In this document: positions 34,557 through 48,244 of the stretch, in pieces
Position numbering within the stretch: the first letter of the stretch is position 1
Layout: the number at the start of each line of letters is the position of its first letter
From: SG8-30 sp963695085
GTDB taxonomy: Bacteria > Pseudomonadota > Gammaproteobacteria > Steroidobacterales > Steroidobacteraceae
DNA length: 64,000 nucleotides
Reading direction: 5' to 3'
NCBI GenBank assembly: GCA_963695085.1
Contig: CAVOFV010000001.1
Coordinates: 248,001 to 312,000, forward strand
Translations under genes and position numbers: made by a program
The notes under the pieces: generated by a model
What the model was told of the DNA's origin: nothing
Seen by the model: the letters and a program-made list of their open reading frames with translations, nothing else
Databases searched by the model: none

Positions 34557-34579
34557 AAAAAAGCCCGGCTGGGCCGGGC
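34557..34579 (-). terminator. Rho-independent terminator after tRNA-Leu
   Basis: On the minus strand a 7-bp perfect stem gcccggc / gccgggc with a 3-base loop is followed directly by six Ts. It lies 12 bases beyond the tRNA-Leu 3' end and separates the tpiA-secG-tRNA unit from nuo. Confidence 0.9.
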
Positions 34580-34590
34580 CTTGGTACCTC

Positions 34591-34675
34591 TGGTGCCGAC
34601 GGTCGGACTCGAACCGACACGGGAAACCCCACTAACCCCTCAAGCTAGCGCGTCTACCAATTTCGCCACGTCGGC
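34591..34675 (-). tRNA. tRNA-Leu (GAG)
   Basis: 85 bases with encoded CCA and a long variable arm, as expected for a class II tRNA. The acceptor stem GCCGACG pairs with CGTCGGC. Anticodon loop CTTGAGG gives anticodon GAG (Leu, CUC/CUU). T-arm GGTTCGAGTCC is standard. It is on the same strand as secG, 18 bases after its stop, a linkage conserved in many gammaproteobacteria. Confidence 0.95.
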
Positions 34676-34693
34676 AATCAAGGGAAAAACGAC

Positions 34694-35062
34694 TTACTTC
34701 TCGGCCGGCGGCTCGACGGGCCCACCGTCGAGCGTGGGGACCTCGTCGGCGCCGAGCGGCGCCGGTGCCGCAGGCGCTTCCGGCGCCGCCGCCGGGACCG
34801 AGTCCAGGATGCTCTTGGGCGCCTCGGCGGGCTGCGAAGCCACGTAGGTCAGCGCCAGGCTGGTCGCGAAGAACAGCGTGGCGGCCACCGCGGTCGCCTT
34901 CGAAAAGAAGGTGGCCGAGCCGCGTGCGCCGAACACCGTGCCGGACGCACCGGCGCCAAAGCCCGCTCCCGCATCGGCCCCCTTGCCGCGCTGGATCAGC
35001 ACCAGCCCGACGATGACGACGCTCAGCGTGAGGTGCAGGGTGATCAGTATCGATTGCAGCAT
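34694..35062 (-). CDS. secG: protein translocase subunit SecG
   Basis: 122 aa, the small auxiliary subunit of the SecYEG export channel. Two membrane helices (about residues 5-23 and 52-72) flank the conserved cytoplasmic loop LIQRGKGADAGAGFGAGASGTVFGARGSATFFSKAT. The C-terminal 45 residues are Ala/Pro/Glu-rich and variable, as usual. ATG 35062 is chosen because family members start with the first helix (MLQSILITLHL). The frame continues upstream as shadow of tpiA. It follows tpiA closely and is followed by tRNA-Leu. Confidence 0.95.
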   Translation of the reverse strand: MLQSILITLHLTLSVVIVGLVLIQRGKGADAGAGFGAGASGTVFGARGSATFFSKATAVAATLFFATSLALTYVASQPAEAPKSILDSVPAAAPEAPAAPAPLGADEVPTLDGGPVEPPAEK

Positions 35063-35081
35063 CGCTTGTCTACCACGCTTC

Positions 35082-35846
35082 TCAGGCGGACCGCGCGCGG
35101 GCCGCCTCGCAGATTTTCCTGAACTCGACGCCATCCAGCGAGGCGCCGCCGACGAGCCCGCCGTCCACGTCCGGCATCGCGAACAGCTCGGCGGCATTGG
35201 CCGCCTTGACGCTGCCGCCGTACAGGATGCGGAGGCAATCGCCGATTCTAGCATCCTTCCCGGCAACCCGCGCCCGCAGCAGGGCGTGGACTTCCTGGGC
35301 CTGTTCCGGCGTCGCGTTGCGTCCGGTGCCGATCGCCCAGACCGGTTCGTAGGCCAGCACGGCCTCCAGGAACCCCACCGCGCCCGTCACCGACAACACG
35401 GCCTCGAACTGGCGCAGCACGACCTCAGCCGTGCGGCCCTGCTCCCGTTCCTCGAGGGTCTCGCCCACGCACAGGATCGGCACCAGTCCCTCGTGCTGGG
35501 CCGCCACGAACTTGCGGGCGACGAGCTGGTCGGTGTCGCCGTACATCGCGCGCCGCTCGGAATGACCGACGATCGCGTGACTGCAGCCGACGTCCCGCAG
35601 CATGGCGGCCGACACCTCGCCCGTGTGCGCGCCGGCGGCTTCGGCACAGGCGTCCTGCGCCCCGAGCAGGAGGCTGCTGCCCTTCAGCAGCCGGCCGACT
35701 TCCCACAGGTAGACGAAAGGCGGGCACAGCAGCACTTCAGCACCGTTCTGGCCCTCATCCGCCTGCAGGATGTCGTGAATCAGCGCTTCGTTGGCGGCGC
35801 GCGTGCCGTACATCTTCCAGTTGCCAGCCACCAGCGGTATGCGCAT
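35082..35846 (-). CDS. tpiA: triosephosphate isomerase
   Basis: 254 aa TIM barrel. Interconverts dihydroxyacetone phosphate and glyceraldehyde-3-phosphate in glycolysis/gluconeogenesis, cytosolic. Catalytic Lys11 in GNWKMYG, His in HAIVGHSERR (near 95), catalytic Glu with loop 6 in AYEPVWAIGTG (near 167), and the phosphate-binding RILYGGSV and DGGLVGGASL. ATG 35846 gives the standard N-terminus; the longer open frame is not needed. Complete. Part of the glmM-tpiA-secG cluster. Confidence 0.96.
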   Translation of the reverse strand: MRIPLVAGNWKMYGTRAANEALIHDILQADEGQNGAEVLLCPPFVYLWEVGRLLKGSSLLLGAQDACAEAAGAHTGEVSAAMLRDVGCSHAIVGHSERRAMYGDTDQLVARKFVAAQHEGLVPILCVGETLEEREQGRTAEVVLRQFEAVLSVTGAVGFLEAVLAYEPVWAIGTGRNATPEQAQEVHALLRARVAGKDARIGDCLRILYGGSVKAANAAELFAMPDVDGGLVGGASLDGVEFRKICEAARARSA

Positions 35847-35945
35847 CAGTTGATCTCCAGTCGTCTCGGCCCGCTGGCCGGACAGCAGCCACGCAAAGGC
35901 GCGCAAGGATAAGCGCGCAGGTCGGTGATGGCAACGTTGCGAAGC

Positions 35946-37280
35946 TCAGGCACTGGCCTTGCGCACCGCGTCGGCGATCGCCGCCACGTGGGCCTTGACC
36001 GCCGCCTCATTCTCGCCTTCGACCATCACGCGGAACACCGGCTCGGTCCCGGACGCGCGCAGGACGACCCGGCCGCGCCGTCCCAGCGCCTTTTCCGCGG
36101 CGGCGACGGCCGCGCGCACCCCCGTATCACCATCAGGATCGAACGGCCTCTTGACCGCCACGCTGACCAGCTGCTGCGGGAACTTCGGCATGCCGGCAGC
36201 GAGCTCGGCCAGGCTCTTGCCGGTCTGCTTCATGATCGCCAGCACCTGCAGCGCGGCGATCAGCCCGTCGCCGGTGGTGGTCTTGCGCAGGCACAGCAGG
36301 TGGCCGGAGGTCTCGCCGCCCAGCACGCTGCCCTGCTCGCGCATCATCTGCAGCACGTACCGGTCGCCGACCTGCGCGCGCACGAACCTGATGCCGTGCT
36401 CTTCGAGCGCCAGTTCGAGGCCGAGATTGCTCATGGACGTGCCGACGACCGGTCCGGGCAGCTCGCCGGCTCCGTGCCAGGCGCGCGCCAGCACGAACAT
36501 CAGCTGGTCGCCGTCCACGACCCGGCCGAGATGGTCCACCATGATCAGCCGGTCGCCATCGCCGTCCAGGCCGATGCCGGCGTCCGCCCGCACGCCCGGC
36601 ACCGTCAGCCGCAGCAGTTCCGGCCGGGTCGATCCGCAGCCATCATTGATGTTGCGGCCGTTCGGCGAGCAGCCGATGGGAATGATCTCGGCGCCGAGGT
36701 CCGTCAGCACCCGGGGTGCGACCTTGTAGGCCGCGCCGTTGGCGCAGTCGATGACGATCTTGAAGCCCTGCAGGCCGATGCCGGCCGGCATCGTGTCCAT
36801 GCAGAACTTCTGGTACTGCACGCGCTGCTTGTCCACGCGCGAGGCGCGGCCGAGGCGCTGCGACTCGCGGGTCAGCGCGGGCTCGCCGAGGAACGACTCG
36901 ATCTGCCGCTCCAGCTCGTCGGGCAGCTTGGCACCGTCGCGGTCGAAGAACTTGATGCCGTTGTCTTCGTACGAATTGTGCGAGGCGCTGATGACGGCGC
37001 CGAAGTCGCAGTCGAGGTGCTTGAGCATGTAGGCGATCCCGGGCGTCGGCAGCGGCCCGGCCAGCAGCACGTCGACACCGGCCGCCACGAAGCCAGCTTC
37101 CAGCGCCGCCTCGAACATGTACCCGGACAGCCGCGTGTCCTTGCCGACCAGCACCGAGCCTCCATCGGGCGCCAGCACGCGCGCCGCCGCGCTGGCCAGC
37201 CGCAGCGCGAACTCGACGGTCATCGGCTCGCCGCCGACCCGACCGCGCACACCGTCCGTACCGAAATACCGTCTGGTCAT
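35946..37280 (-). CDS. glmM: phosphoglucosamine mutase
   Basis: 444 aa. Converts glucosamine-6-phosphate to glucosamine-1-phosphate for UDP-GlcNAc (peptidoglycan and LPS precursor) synthesis. N-terminal RYFGTDGVRGRVG, phosphoserine loop AVISASHNSYEDNGIKFF (Ser100; the usual Pro after SASHN is Ser), Mg-binding GIGLDGDGDR (near 240), sugar-binding GGETSGH (near 325), and the phosphate-binding loop LRASGTEPVFRVMVEG near the end, where the usual Lys before SGTEP is Ala. Normal length; ATG 37280 is four bases from the folP stop codon. Activity is probably intact. Confidence 0.95.
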   Translation of the reverse strand: MTRRYFGTDGVRGRVGGEPMTVEFALRLASAAARVLAPDGGSVLVGKDTRLSGYMFEAALEAGFVAAGVDVLLAGPLPTPGIAYMLKHLDCDFGAVISASHNSYEDNGIKFFDRDGAKLPDELERQIESFLGEPALTRESQRLGRASRVDKQRVQYQKFCMDTMPAGIGLQGFKIVIDCANGAAYKVAPRVLTDLGAEIIPIGCSPNGRNINDGCGSTRPELLRLTVPGVRADAGIGLDGDGDRLIMVDHLGRVVDGDQLMFVLARAWHGAGELPGPVVGTSMSNLGLELALEEHGIRFVRAQVGDRYVLQMMREQGSVLGGETSGHLLCLRKTTTGDGLIAALQVLAIMKQTGKSLAELAAGMPKFPQQLVSVAVKRPFDPDGDTGVRAAVAAAEKALGRRGRVVLRASGTEPVFRVMVEGENEAAVKAHVAAIADAVRKASA

Positions 37281-37284
37281 TGCC

Positions 37285-38130
37285 TTATGTCCCTGCTTCC
37301 AGCTGATACCGCCGCAGCGCGGCGGCGACCTTGACCGCATCGATCGTCGCCGCGACGTCGTGTGCCCGCACGATCGCGGCGCCATGCTCGGCCGCCAGCG
37401 CCGCCAGCGCCACGCTGCCCGGCAGCCTTGCGTCGAGCGGCCGGCCCGTCAATTGCCCGATCATGCTCTTGCGCGACAACCCGGCCAGCAGCGGCAGACC
37501 GGCCGGCGCGACCCGCCCCAGCCCGGCCAGCAGCCGCAGATTGTGCTCGAGCGTCTTGCCGAAGCCAAAGCCCGGATCCACCACGATCCGCGTGCGGTCG
37601 ATGCCCGCGGCGCCGGCCGCGGCCACGCGCTGCTCCAGGAACTCCCGCACCTCGGCCACCACGTCATCGTAGCGCGGCGCCTGTTGCATCGTCTGCGGCT
37701 CGCCCTGCATGTGCATGAGGCAGACCGCCGCGCCAGAGCCCGCCACGGCCTGCAAGGCACCGGGTGCGCGCAACGCCGCCACGTCGTTGACCATCGACAC
37801 GCCGGCGGCCAGCGCGGCGCGCATGACTTCCGGCCTGCTGGTGTCCACCGAGACCGGCAGGTCGAGTTCGGCGCACAGCGCCTCGACGACGGGCACGACC
37901 CGCGCAAGCTCTTCCTGCACCCCTGCCTGCTGCGCACCGGGACGGGTCGATTGCCCACCCACGTCGATGATCGCCGCGCCCTCCGCCGCCATGCGCTGCG
38001 CCTGCCGGAGGGCGGCGTCGAGATCGCTGAACCGGCCGCCGTCGGAGAATGAATCAGGGGTCACGTTGAGCACGCCCATGACCACGGGCGTCGACAGGTC
38101 GAGCCGGTGATGGCCGCAGGTCAGGAACAT
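37285..38130 (-). CDS. folP: dihydropteroate synthase
   Basis: 281 aa TIM barrel. Condenses p-aminobenzoate with dihydropterin pyrophosphate in folate synthesis (the sulfonamide target). Motifs: VVMGVLNVTPDSFSDGG (loop 1), AIIDVGGQSTRPGA (loop 2), PVSVDTSRPEV, MVNDVAAL, CLMHMQGEPQTMQ, VVDPGFGFGKTLEHN and PLLAGLSRKSMIG (Ser-Arg-Lys phosphate site). The final strand has VRAHDVAATIDAVKV. ATG 38130 is used; the open frame to 38343 adds an Ala/Pro-rich stretch unlike homologues. It sits between ftsH and glmM as in other gammaproteobacteria. Confidence 0.95.
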   Translation of the reverse strand: MFLTCGHHRLDLSTPVVMGVLNVTPDSFSDGGRFSDLDAALRQAQRMAAEGAAIIDVGGQSTRPGAQQAGVQEELARVVPVVEALCAELDLPVSVDTSRPEVMRAALAAGVSMVNDVAALRAPGALQAVAGSGAAVCLMHMQGEPQTMQQAPRYDDVVAEVREFLEQRVAAAGAAGIDRTRIVVDPGFGFGKTLEHNLRLLAGLGRVAPAGLPLLAGLSRKSMIGQLTGRPLDARLPGSVALAALAAEHGAAIVRAHDVAATIDAVKVAAALRRYQLEAGT

Positions 38131-38221
38131 GCACGCATGGTACGACGAAGCAGCGGCAGGGGCATCAGCGATCGCAGCCGGTGGCACGGACACCGGCACC
38201 GCGGCCACCGTTGCCGGGACG

Positions 38222-40138
<1,917 letters not shown>

Positions 40139-40210
40139 GACGCTGCTCCAGGGCCTGCCACGCGGCGGCTGCCAATTACGACCCGCCCGCGACGGTCGGG
40201 TTCGACGTTA

Positions 40211-40834
40211 CTACGCACGGGGCTTCCTTGCCAGCAAATAGGTCTCCGCACTGCGCTGCCGCGAGGCCTTCGGTTTGCGCAGCCGGACTTCGCCAAAGCG
40301 GCTGCGCGCAGCACGCACGACGTCCTCGAAGCCCGCGCCCTGGAACACCTTCGCCAGCAGCGCGCCCTCGCCGGGCAGGATCCGCAGGGCCGTTTCCAGG
40401 GCCAGTTCGGCGAGATGCGCGCCGCGCGCCTGGTCGACGACGTCCACACCGCTCATGTTGGGGGCCATGTCCGACATTACAAGGTCGACCGGCGCGCCGC
40501 CGAGCGCCTCGAGCAACCGGTCCAGGACCGCCTGCTCGCGAAAGTCGCCCTCGATGAAGGTCACGCCCACCAGCGCGTCCATGGGCAGGATGTCCAGTGC
40601 GAAGATCTCGCCGCGGCCGTCCAGCTTGCGGGCCGCGTACTGGCTCCAGCCGCCCGGCGCTGCGCCCAGGTCCACGATCCTCATGCCCGGTCGGATCAGG
40701 CGCTCGGCGCGGTCGAGTTCCTCGAGCTTCAGCGCTGCGCGGGAGCGCCAGCCCTCGCGCTGGGCGCGCCGCACGTAGGGGTCGTCGAAGTGTTCCTTGA
40801 GCCAGCGACCGCTGGACTTGCTGCGCCGCACCAT
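40211..40834 (-). CDS. rlmE: 23S rRNA (uridine-2'-O)-methyltransferase RlmE (FtsJ)
   Basis: 207 aa, SAM-dependent 2'-O-methylation of 23S rRNA U2552 in the A-loop. N-terminal RSAALKLEELDRAERLI carries the first catalytic Lys. SAM site RIVDLGAAPGGWSQYA (about 50-65), motif VDLVMSDMAPNMSGV with the catalytic Asp, and GEGALLAKVFQGAGF with the third catalytic Lys are all present (K-D-K-E tetrad). The C-terminal KPKASRQRSAETYLLA supplies the Glu. ATG 40834 is the family start. It is divergent from yhbY and followed by ftsH, the conserved rlmE-ftsH pair. Confidence 0.95.
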   Translation of the reverse strand: MVRRSKSSGRWLKEHFDDPYVRRAQREGWRSRAALKLEELDRAERLIRPGMRIVDLGAAPGGWSQYAARKLDGRGEIFALDILPMDALVGVTFIEGDFREQAVLDRLLEALGGAPVDLVMSDMAPNMSGVDVVDQARGAHLAELALETALRILPGEGALLAKVFQGAGFEDVVRAARSRFGEVRLRKPKASRQRSAETYLLARKPRA

Positions 40835-40867
40835 CACTTGCCGCCCCCGGGACCGTCCCGGCAAATC

Positions 40868-40873
40868 TATAAT
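40868..40873 (+). promoter_or_regulatory. -10 box of yhbY
   Basis: A perfect TATAAT ends 9 bases before the yhbY ATG. No good -35 box at 16-18 bases was found. The start of transcription expected from this box falls within 1-3 bases of the ATG, so the mRNA would be leaderless or nearly so. Confidence 0.55.
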
Positions 40874-40882
40874 CGCTCGGCC

Positions 40883-41182
40883 ATGCCACTCACCCAGAAC
40901 GACCGCAAACAACTGCGCCGCCTCGGCCACGCCCTGCAGCCGATCGTGCTGATCGGCCAGCACGGCCTGACGCCGGCCATCGTCTCAGAAATGGACAGCG
41001 CCCTCACCGCGCATGAACTGGTCAAGGTCAAGGCACGGGTCGGCGGCCGCAACCTGCGGTCCGAGGTCCTTTCCAGTCTGGCAGAAAAGACCGCTTCGGA
41101 TCTTATTCAGACCATCGGAAACGTCGGGTTATTTTTTCGTAAAAACAAGAAGTTAAGTAAAATACTTCTCCCAGATTCTTAA
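40883..41182 (+). CDS. yhbY: YhbY-type RNA-binding (CRM domain) protein
   Basis: 99 aa, a single CRS1/YhbY (CRM) domain that binds pre-50S ribosomal particles. Full match: MPLTQNDRKQLRRLGHALQP, then the GQHGLTPAIVSEMDSALTAHELVKVK core and IGNVGLFFRKNKKL. It is encoded divergently from rlmE and convergent with greA, as in many gammaproteobacteria. No Shine-Dalgarno precedes the ATG; a TATAAT box is 9 bases upstream. Confidence 0.93.
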   Translation: MPLTQNDRKQLRRLGHALQPIVLIGQHGLTPAIVSEMDSALTAHELVKVKARVGGRNLRSEVLSSLAEKTASDLIQTIGNVGLFFRKNKKLSKILLPDS

Positions 41183-41194
41183 TTACCGGCGCGG

Positions 41195-41664
41195 CTACCC
41201 GTAGCGCACTTCGACAATGTCGTAGCTCTTCTTCCCGCCAGGCGCCATGAATTCGACCCGGTCGCCAGCCTGCTTGCCGATCAGCGCCATGGCGATCGGC
41301 GAGTTGATCGAGATCATGCCCTTGCGCAGGTCGGCCTCGTCGTCGCCCACGATCTGGTAGGAGACGCTGTTGCCCGCTTCGTCCTCGAGTTCGACGGTCG
41401 AGCTGAACACGACCGTGCCGTTGCGCGGCAGCGACGCCGGATCGATCACGTGCGCGTGGGCGAGCCGCCATTCGATCTGCTTGATGCGGCCCTCGATGAA
41501 CCCCTGCTGCTCGCGCGCCGCGTTGAACTCGGCGTTCTCCGACAGGTCGCCGTGACCGCGCGCATCGGCGATCGCGCGGATCACGTTGGGGCGGTCCTCG
41601 CCCTTCAGGCGGCGCAATTCCTCGCGCAGCTGGTTGGCGCCCTGCCGGGTAATCGGCGTCCTTT

Positions 41665-41668
<4 letters not shown>
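41195..41668 (-). CDS. greA: transcription elongation factor GreA
   Basis: 157 aa. Rescues backtracked RNA polymerase by stimulating transcript cleavage. The N-terminal coiled coil (residues 1-75) carries the acidic tip in DARGHGDLSENAEFNAAREQQGFIEGRI. The C-terminal FKBP-like domain has VSYQIVGDDEADLRKGMISINSPIAMALIGKQAGD. ATG 41668 overlaps the carB stop by four bases (ATGA), so it is translationally coupled to carB. Length is one residue shorter than the usual 158. Confidence 0.96.
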
Positions 41669-44889
<3,221 letters not shown>

Positions 44890-44942
44890 GGTCCGCCTTG
44901 TCAGGACGCGGCGCGCTTGCTGGCCCGCCGGGCCGTATCTCC

Positions 44943-46127
44943 CTACTTCGTCTCGGTCGCGGTCAACCGCGCGGTCAGCTTCGCCTTGACCATTTCCCTG
45001 AGCCTGCGCGCCATCAGGAACACGAAGCGCTCGAACAGCGCCGCGGCGTCGTGCGGGCCCGGGCTCGCTTCCGGGTGACCCTGGAAGCTGAACGCCGGCC
45101 GGTCGGTGCGCGCCACGCCCTGCAGCGAGCCGTCGAACAGCGAACGGTGGGTGGCCTTGAGGTTGTCCGGCAACGACGCCTCATCCACCGCGAAGCCATG
45201 GTTCTGGCTGGTGATGAACACCCGCCCGGTGCCGACCTCCTGCACCGGATGGTTCGCGCCATGATGACCGAATTTCATCTTGACGGTGCGCGCGCCGCTC
45301 GCCAGCGCCAGCAGCTGGTGGCCGAGGCAGATCCCGAACAGCGGGATATTGCTCTCCAGCAACTTGCGGATCGCGTCGATTGCGTAGCTGCATGGCTGCG
45401 GATCGCCCGGCCCGTTCGACAGGAACACGCCCTGCGGCTCGAGCGCCAGGACGACTTCGGCGGGCGTCTGCGCCGGCACTACCGTGACCCGGCAGCCATA
45501 GTCGGACAGCAACCGCAGGATGTTGCGCTTGATGCCGAAGTCGTAGGCCACCACGTGCAGCCGCGTGCCGGAGCGCACGATGCCGCCGGCGTCCGAGGCC
45601 ATGCTGCCTTCGGTCCACTGGTACGGCCGCCGCACGCTCACCACCTTGGCGAGGTCCATGCCCTTGAGCCCCGGGAACTTGCGGGCTGCGCGCACGGCCT
45701 CAGCCGGATCCGCCTTTTCGCCGGTCATGATGCAGCCATCCTGGGCGCCCTTGTCGCGCAGGATGCGCGTCAGGCGGCGGGTGTCGATGCCAGCGATGGC
45801 GACCGTCCTGCCGCGCTTCAGGAATGCGTCCAGCGGTTCGCTCGCGCGCCAGCTGCTATGCAGCAGCGGCAGGTCGCGCATGACCAGCGCCGCGACGTGA
45901 ATGCGCGGCGACTCGAGGTCCTCAGGCGTGGCCCCGGTATTGCCGATGTGCGGGTAGGTCAGCGTGACGATCTGCCGGCAGTAGGAAGGGTCCGTCAGGA
46001 TCTCCTGGTAGCCGGTCATCGCCGTATTGAAGACGACCTCGCCGGTCGCCTTTCCCACGGCACCGACGGACACGCCGTCGAATACGGTGCCGTCTTCCAG
46101 GGCCAACACGGCGGACGTCGGCGTCAC
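44943..46127 (-). CDS. carA: carbamoyl-phosphate synthase small (glutaminase) subunit
   Basis: 394 aa. Hydrolyses glutamine and channels ammonia to CarB. The N-terminal CPSase domain has ALEDGTVFDGVSVGA, GEVVFNTAMTGYQEILTDPSY. The class I glutamine amidotransferase domain has nucleophile Cys in LFGICLGHQLLALASG, KFGHHGANHPV, TSQNHGFAV, and His-Glu in FQGHPEASPGPHDA. Translation begins at GTG 46127 with a GGAG site about 8 bases upstream. A promoter and hairpin leader precede it. Confidence 0.96.
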   Translation of the reverse strand: MTPTSAVLALEDGTVFDGVSVGAVGKATGEVVFNTAMTGYQEILTDPSYCRQIVTLTYPHIGNTGATPEDLESPRIHVAALVMRDLPLLHSSWRASEPLDAFLKRGRTVAIAGIDTRRLTRILRDKGAQDGCIMTGEKADPAEAVRAARKFPGLKGMDLAKVVSVRRPYQWTEGSMASDAGGIVRSGTRLHVVAYDFGIKRNILRLLSDYGCRVTVVPAQTPAEVVLALEPQGVFLSNGPGDPQPCSYAIDAIRKLLESNIPLFGICLGHQLLALASGARTVKMKFGHHGANHPVQEVGTGRVFITSQNHGFAVDEASLPDNLKATHRSLFDGSLQGVARTDRPAFSFQGHPEASPGPHDAAALFERFVFLMARRLREMVKAKLTARLTATETK

Positions 46128-46185
46128 TCAGGTTCTCCCATCGTGGACCGCCAGGGCACCCGGCTTGTGCAGGGCGCATGCAACT

Positions 46186-46218
46186 AGCGGGTGGAGTCCT
46201 GATCCGACTCCGCCCGCT
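46186..46218 (-). promoter_or_regulatory. stem-loop in the carAB leader
   Basis: A 13-bp stem with one mismatch (agcgggcggagtc / gactccacccgct on the minus strand) and a 7-base loop, between the predicted promoter and the carA start. No T-run follows, so it is not a simple terminator. It may affect mRNA stability or take part in pyrimidine/arginine control. Confidence 0.5.
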
Positions 46219-46257
46219 GGTTGTTTCCAGATAACTGAGGTCTCAACCTGAGCGAGA

Positions 46258-46287
46258 ATTGTACTAGAGCCCGGCCGGGAGTGTCCA
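46258..46287 (-). promoter_or_regulatory. predicted sigma-70 promoter of carAB
   Basis: On the minus strand TGGACA, 18 bases, TACAAT: 5 of 6 matches in each box. Transcription would start near 46250, giving a leader of about 120 bases that contains the 13-bp stem-loop. Confidence 0.6.
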
Positions 46288-46311
46288 TGTAGCGGCGGTG
46301 CCGGCCCCGCG

Positions 46312-47112
46312 TCACACCCCCAGCACGTCGGCCATGCCGTACAGGCCGGGCGGGCGGCCGACCATCCAGCGCGCGGCGGCCACCGCGCCGTAGGCGAAGG
46401 TCATGCGGTCGCTGGCGCGATGCCTGATCTCCAGCGTCTCGCCCGTGCCTGCGTACACGACGCTGTGCTCGCCGACAATGTCGCCGCCACGCACGACCGC
46501 GAAGCCGATGCCGCCGCGCGGCCGCGGACCGGACGTACCGGCCCGTCCGTGGATGCCGACGTCGGCCAGTGTCACGCCGCGCGCGCCAGCCGCGATCTCC
46601 GCGATCGTCAGCGCCGTTCCCGATGGCGCGTCGGCCTTGTTGCGGTGGTGCGCCTCGAAGATCTCGATGTCGTAGTCGTCATTGAGTGCCGCCGAGGCGT
46701 GACCCACCAGGCTGAACAGCAGGTTGACGCCGAGGCTCATGTTCGGCGCCAGCAGCACCGGCAGGTCGCGCGACAGGCGGCGGATCTCGGCATGTTGCGC
46801 CTGGCTGAGCCCGGTCGTGCCGATCACGATCGGCACGCCCGCGACCGCCGCGGCCTGCACATTGTCGAGGCAGGTGGCCGCCAGGGTGAAGTCCACGGCG
46901 ACGTCCGCGCCGGTCAGCGCGACCGCGCGGTCGGCGGTGACCTGAATGCCCACCAATCCCGTTTCCGCCGCGTCGCCCACGTCGCGGCCGAGCGCCGGGC
47001 TCGACGGCGACGCCAGCGCGCCCGACATCACGAGGTCGTCGGCGAGGCCGATGGCGCGCACCAGGCAGCGGCCCATGCGGCCGGTTACTCCCAGGACAGC
47101 AACGTTGGTCAT
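46312..47112 (-). CDS. dapB: 4-hydroxy-tetrahydrodipicolinate reductase
   Basis: 266 aa. NAD(P)H-dependent step of lysine/diaminopimelate synthesis. Nucleotide site VAVLGVTGRMGR (residues 4-15), VAVDFTLAATCLDN, IGTTGLSQAQ, and the substrate/catalytic EAHHRNKADAPSGTAL (His-His and Lys) in the middle. The C-terminal region has the usual HRASDRMTFAYGAVAAARW. It begins one base after the dnaJ stop, so it is probably in the hrcA-grpE-dnaK-dnaJ transcript, a common gammaproteobacterial linkage. Confidence 0.95.
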   Translation of the reverse strand: MTNVAVLGVTGRMGRCLVRAIGLADDLVMSGALASPSSPALGRDVGDAAETGLVGIQVTADRAVALTGADVAVDFTLAATCLDNVQAAAVAGVPIVIGTTGLSQAQHAEIRRLSRDLPVLLAPNMSLGVNLLFSLVGHASAALNDDYDIEIFEAHHRNKADAPSGTALTIAEIAAGARGVTLADVGIHGRAGTSGPRPRGGIGFAVVRGGDIVGEHSVVYAGTGETLEIRHRASDRMTFAYGAVAAARWMVGRPPGLYGMADVLGV

Positions 47113-47113
47113 C

Positions 47114-48244
47114 TCAGCCCCCGATTCTGTCGAAGAAGCGCTTCACGCCGTCCAGCCACGAGCTCTCGCGCGGATGGTGATGAACCGAGTCACCGGTCAA
47201 TGATGCCTCGAAATCGGCGAGCAGCTTGCGTTGTTCGTCACTGAGGTCGACCGGTGTCTCGACGACGATCCGGCAGAACAGGTCCCCGGTGGCGCCACCG
47301 CGCACCGGCCGGACGCCCTTCTCGCGCAGGCGGAACACGCGCCCGGTCTGCGTCTCGGGCGGCACCTTGATCGAGGCCTGCCCGCCGAGCGTCGGCACCT
47401 CCAGGGTGCCGCCCAGGGCGGCGGTTGCGAAGCTGACGGGCACCTCGCAGGACAGGTGCGCGCCGTCACGCTCGAAGATCGGGTGCTCGCGCAGCACCAC
47501 TTCCACGTACAGGTCGCCGCGCGGGCCGCCCTGGCGCCCCGCTTCTCCCTCGTTCGGCAGGCGGATCCGGTCGCCGGTGTCGACGCCGGCCGGCACCTTG
47601 ACCGACAGCCGCCGGGTTTCGCGCAGGCGGCCCTGGCCCGCGCAGGCCTTGCAAGGATGCTGGACGACCGTGCCCCGGCCACGGCAGCGCGGGCAGGTCT
47701 GCTGGACCGTGAAGAACCCCTGGCTGACGCGAACCTGGCCGGCCCCGCCGCAGGTGTCGCAGGACACCGGGTCATGGCCGGGCTCGGCACCGCTGCCGTT
47801 GCAGGTGCCGCAGTCCACGACGGTCGGGAACTCGATCTCGGAGGTCGTGCCAAACACGGCCTCTTCCAGGTCGAGCGTCAGCTCGTAGCGCAGGTCGGCG
47901 CCGCGAAAGGCGCCGCCGCGGCCGCGGCGGCCGCCGCCAAAGATGTCGCCGAATACCTCGCCGAAGATGTCGCCAAAGGCGTCCGCGGGGTTGAAGCCCG
48001 GGCCGCCGCCGCGCGCTGCGTCCAGGCCGGCGTGGCCGAACTGGTCGTAGGCGGCGCGTTTCTGCGGGTCGGTCAGCACTTCGTAGGCCTCCTTGGCCTC
48101 TTTGAAGCGCTCTTCGGCCTCCTTGTCGTGCGGATTGCGGTCCGGATGGTGCTTCATCGCCATGCGCCGGTAGGAGCGCCTGACGTCGTCCTCGGTCGCA
48201 TTGCGCGGCACCGACAGCACCTGGTAGTAATCGCGTTTCGACAT
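47114..48244 (-). CDS. dnaJ: chaperone protein DnaJ
   Basis: 376 aa, co-chaperone that delivers clients to DnaK and stimulates its ATPase. J domain with HPD at residues 33-35, a Gly/Phe-rich region around 78-115 (GGGRRGRGGAFRG), and four CxxCxGxG zinc repeats (CGTCNGSG, CDTCGGAG, CPRCRGRG, CKACAGQG; about 146-205), then two substrate-binding beta domains. Full type I DnaJ. It follows dnaK after 85 bases. Confidence 0.97.
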   Translation of the reverse strand: MSKRDYYQVLSVPRNATEDDVRRSYRRMAMKHHPDRNPHDKEAEERFKEAKEAYEVLTDPQKRAAYDQFGHAGLDAARGGGPGFNPADAFGDIFGEVFGDIFGGGRRGRGGAFRGADLRYELTLDLEEAVFGTTSEIEFPTVVDCGTCNGSGAEPGHDPVSCDTCGGAGQVRVSQGFFTVQQTCPRCRGRGTVVQHPCKACAGQGRLRETRRLSVKVPAGVDTGDRIRLPNEGEAGRQGGPRGDLYVEVVLREHPIFERDGAHLSCEVPVSFATAALGGTLEVPTLGGQASIKVPPETQTGRVFRLREKGVRPVRGGATGDLFCRIVVETPVDLSDEQRKLLADFEASLTGDSVHHHPRESSWLDGVKRFFDRIGG

